From contig JAHZHY010000277.1 of assembly GCA_019420045.1 (NCBI GenBank), forward strand, positions 1 through 6,132: 6,132 nucleotides of DNA. The letters are read 5' to 3'. This document shows positions 5,323-6,132 of this stretch, in pieces (the first letter of the stretch is position 1; the number at the start of each line of letters is the position of its first letter). The notes beneath the pieces were generated by a model that worked only from the letters and a program-made list of their open reading frames with translations, made no database searches and was not told the DNA's origin. The stretch comes from Clostridiales bacterium. GTDB taxonomy: Bacteria > Bacillota > Clostridia > Oscillospirales > Butyricicoccaceae. Made by a program: the position numbers and the translations under genes.

Positions 5323-5328
5323 GTTGTT

Positions 5329-6132
5329 TTATTGATCCTGAACGATCTTCTGGTGGATGGGCAGAAGCACAGTGATCTCGGTGCCCACATCCTCCTGGCT
5401 CTGCAAGCTGACAGAACCTTTGTGATACTCGGCGATGTGGCGCACAATGGACAGACCCAGACCGGTACCGCCGGTCTGTTTGGAGCGGCTCTTATCCACT
5501 CGGTAGAACCGTTCGAACACCCGGCTCTGGTGCTCCGGCGGGATACCGATGCCGGTGTCGCTGACCATGATGGCCGCCATTTCTCCCCGTTTTTCCACAT
5601 TGATGTGAGCTGTACCACCTGGACGGTTGTATTTTACCGCATTGGACAGCAGGTTTGTCATCAGCTCTTCCATCATATGCCGGTTAGCATCCACCGTCAG
5701 CGGCTCTCCGCCGCAGCTGATGGCAACGCCATTCTCCTGGGCCTCGATGGACAAGGTCTCCACCGTCTCCTTGGCCACATCCATCAAAGGAACATTTTCC
5801 CATTCTCCCGGATTGGAACCGTCCTCGATCTCCGACAGACGCATGATGTCATCGATAAGATACTGGAGGCGGCTGGCTTCCAGACGAATCCTTCCGGCAA
5901 ACCCAGCCACATCCTGCTGTTGAGCCATACCGCTTTCGATCATCTCGGTAAAGCCGCTGATGGAGGTCAGAGGAGTTTTCAGCTCGTGGGACACATTGGC
6001 GGAAAAGTCCTTCCGCTGCTGTTCGGCCCGGATATGAGCGCTGGCGTCCACAATGAGGATCATGGCCCCCGGCACGCCTTCTGCCGGGCTCACATAGACC
6101 CGCAGATAAAGCCCGCCCACTTCCAGCACAGC
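5329..6132 (-). CDS. PhoR-like sensor histidine kinase, C-terminal 267 residues (runs off the right edge)
   Basis: This fragment of a sensor kinase still reads openly at the window edge, so its N-terminus lies beyond 6132; a GTG at 6129 is internal and not a start. Visible first is what looks like the end of a PAS domain (GGLYLRVYVSP; GAMILIVDAS, about 6-31). The HisKA domain follows, with phospho-acceptor H49 in VSHELKTPLTS. The ATPase domain has the N-box NLLSNAVKY (from about 160), a standard G1 box DTGIGI (192-197), ERFYRVDKSRS and the G2 box GTGLGL (222-227). PAS followed by a kinase core of this kind is typical of PhoR/PnpS kinases, which act on PhoB/PhoP regulators in phosphate response. 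That role is inferred; the partner gene would be to the right. It differs clearly from the kinase at 1626-3083. It ends at the 5256-5286 terminator. Confidence 0.93.
   Translation of the reverse strand, partial: AVLEVGGLYLRVYVSPAEGVPGAMILIVDASAHIRAEQQRKDFSANVSHELKTPLTSISGFTEMIESGMAQQQDVAGFAGRIRLEASRLQYLIDDIMRLSEIEDGSNPGEWENVPLMDVAKETVETLSIEAQENGVAISCGGEPLTVDANRHMMEELMTNLLSNAVKYNRPGGTAHINVEKRGEMAAIMVSDTGIGIPPEHQSRVFERFYRVDKSRSKQTGGTGLGLSIVRHIAEYHKGSVSLQSQEDVGTEITVLLPIHQKIVQDQ

Larger units (their letters stand above)
4964..5328. other. Hairpin-dense 365-base intergenic region
   Basis: This gap between two minus-strand genes holds no convincing reading frame. It contains perfect or near-perfect inverted repeats at 4975-4998, 5024-5043, 5056-5091, 5148-5180, 5187-5248, 5256-5286 and 5294-5315, plus a 27-base direct repeat. 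About 230 of the 365 bases lie in these hairpins. Only the 5256-5286 hairpin is clearly explained, as the terminator of the right-hand kinase gene. Confidence 0.8.

Noticed and set aside
4964..5328. Retron-type RNA, integron attC site, or known riboswitch/T-box/6S RNA
   Set aside because: No reverse transcriptase or integrase lies in the window. I found no attC core motifs, no T-box motif, and no single long rod structure like 6S RNA.

Overview
The window looks like chromosomal DNA from a Gram-positive Clostridia-type bacterium. An Oscillospiraceae-like gut organism is the best guess, inferred from the protein families and style rather than from any marker gene. The coding DNA is fairly GC-rich and the gaps between genes are AT-rich. 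Strong AGGAGG-type ribosome sites, TATAAT-type -10 boxes and many hairpin-plus-T-tract terminators point the same way. There are five protein genes: four complete and one running off the right edge. I see no transposase, integrase, CRISPR array, tRNA or rRNA.

Layout. Bases 1-64 hold no gene that I can support. Next come a bidirectional terminator (66-93) and, on the minus strand, a YfcE-type metallophosphoesterase (97-639) with its own promoter (674-702). A 263-base divergent gap (640-902) carries that promoter and the promoter of a plus-strand operon. The operon (903-4399) encodes an OmpR/PhoB-family response regulator, a membrane histidine kinase and a membrane-anchored HtrA serine protease. 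It ends at a terminator (4416-4442) shared with a converging minus-strand gene for a small two-helix membrane protein of the YcxB-like type (4442-4963). A 365-base gap (4964-5328) packed with perfect hairpins follows. The window ends inside a second, PhoR-like histidine kinase on the minus strand (5329 to beyond 6132).

How the genes work together. The central operon reads as an envelope-stress circuit: the kinase senses something outside the membrane, the regulator changes transcription, and the HtrA protease degrades or refolds damaged exported proteins. The arrangement parallels CssRS/HtrA of Bacillus, but here the protease gene sits directly in the operon with its ribosome site overlapping the kinase stop codon. 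The right-hand kinase belongs to the type that pairs with PhoB/PhoP regulators; its partner would lie past the right edge.

The least explained DNA is the gap 4964-5328. Within about 340 bases it has seven inverted repeats. Three look like terminators, a fourth is terminator-like, and one long hairpin has no T tract. An exact 27-base direct repeat brackets a 204-base segment. Perfect terminators facing plus lie between two minus-strand genes. A small RNA locus, a minimal non-coding element and accumulated terminators all remain possible. I do not claim a new system from sequence alone.
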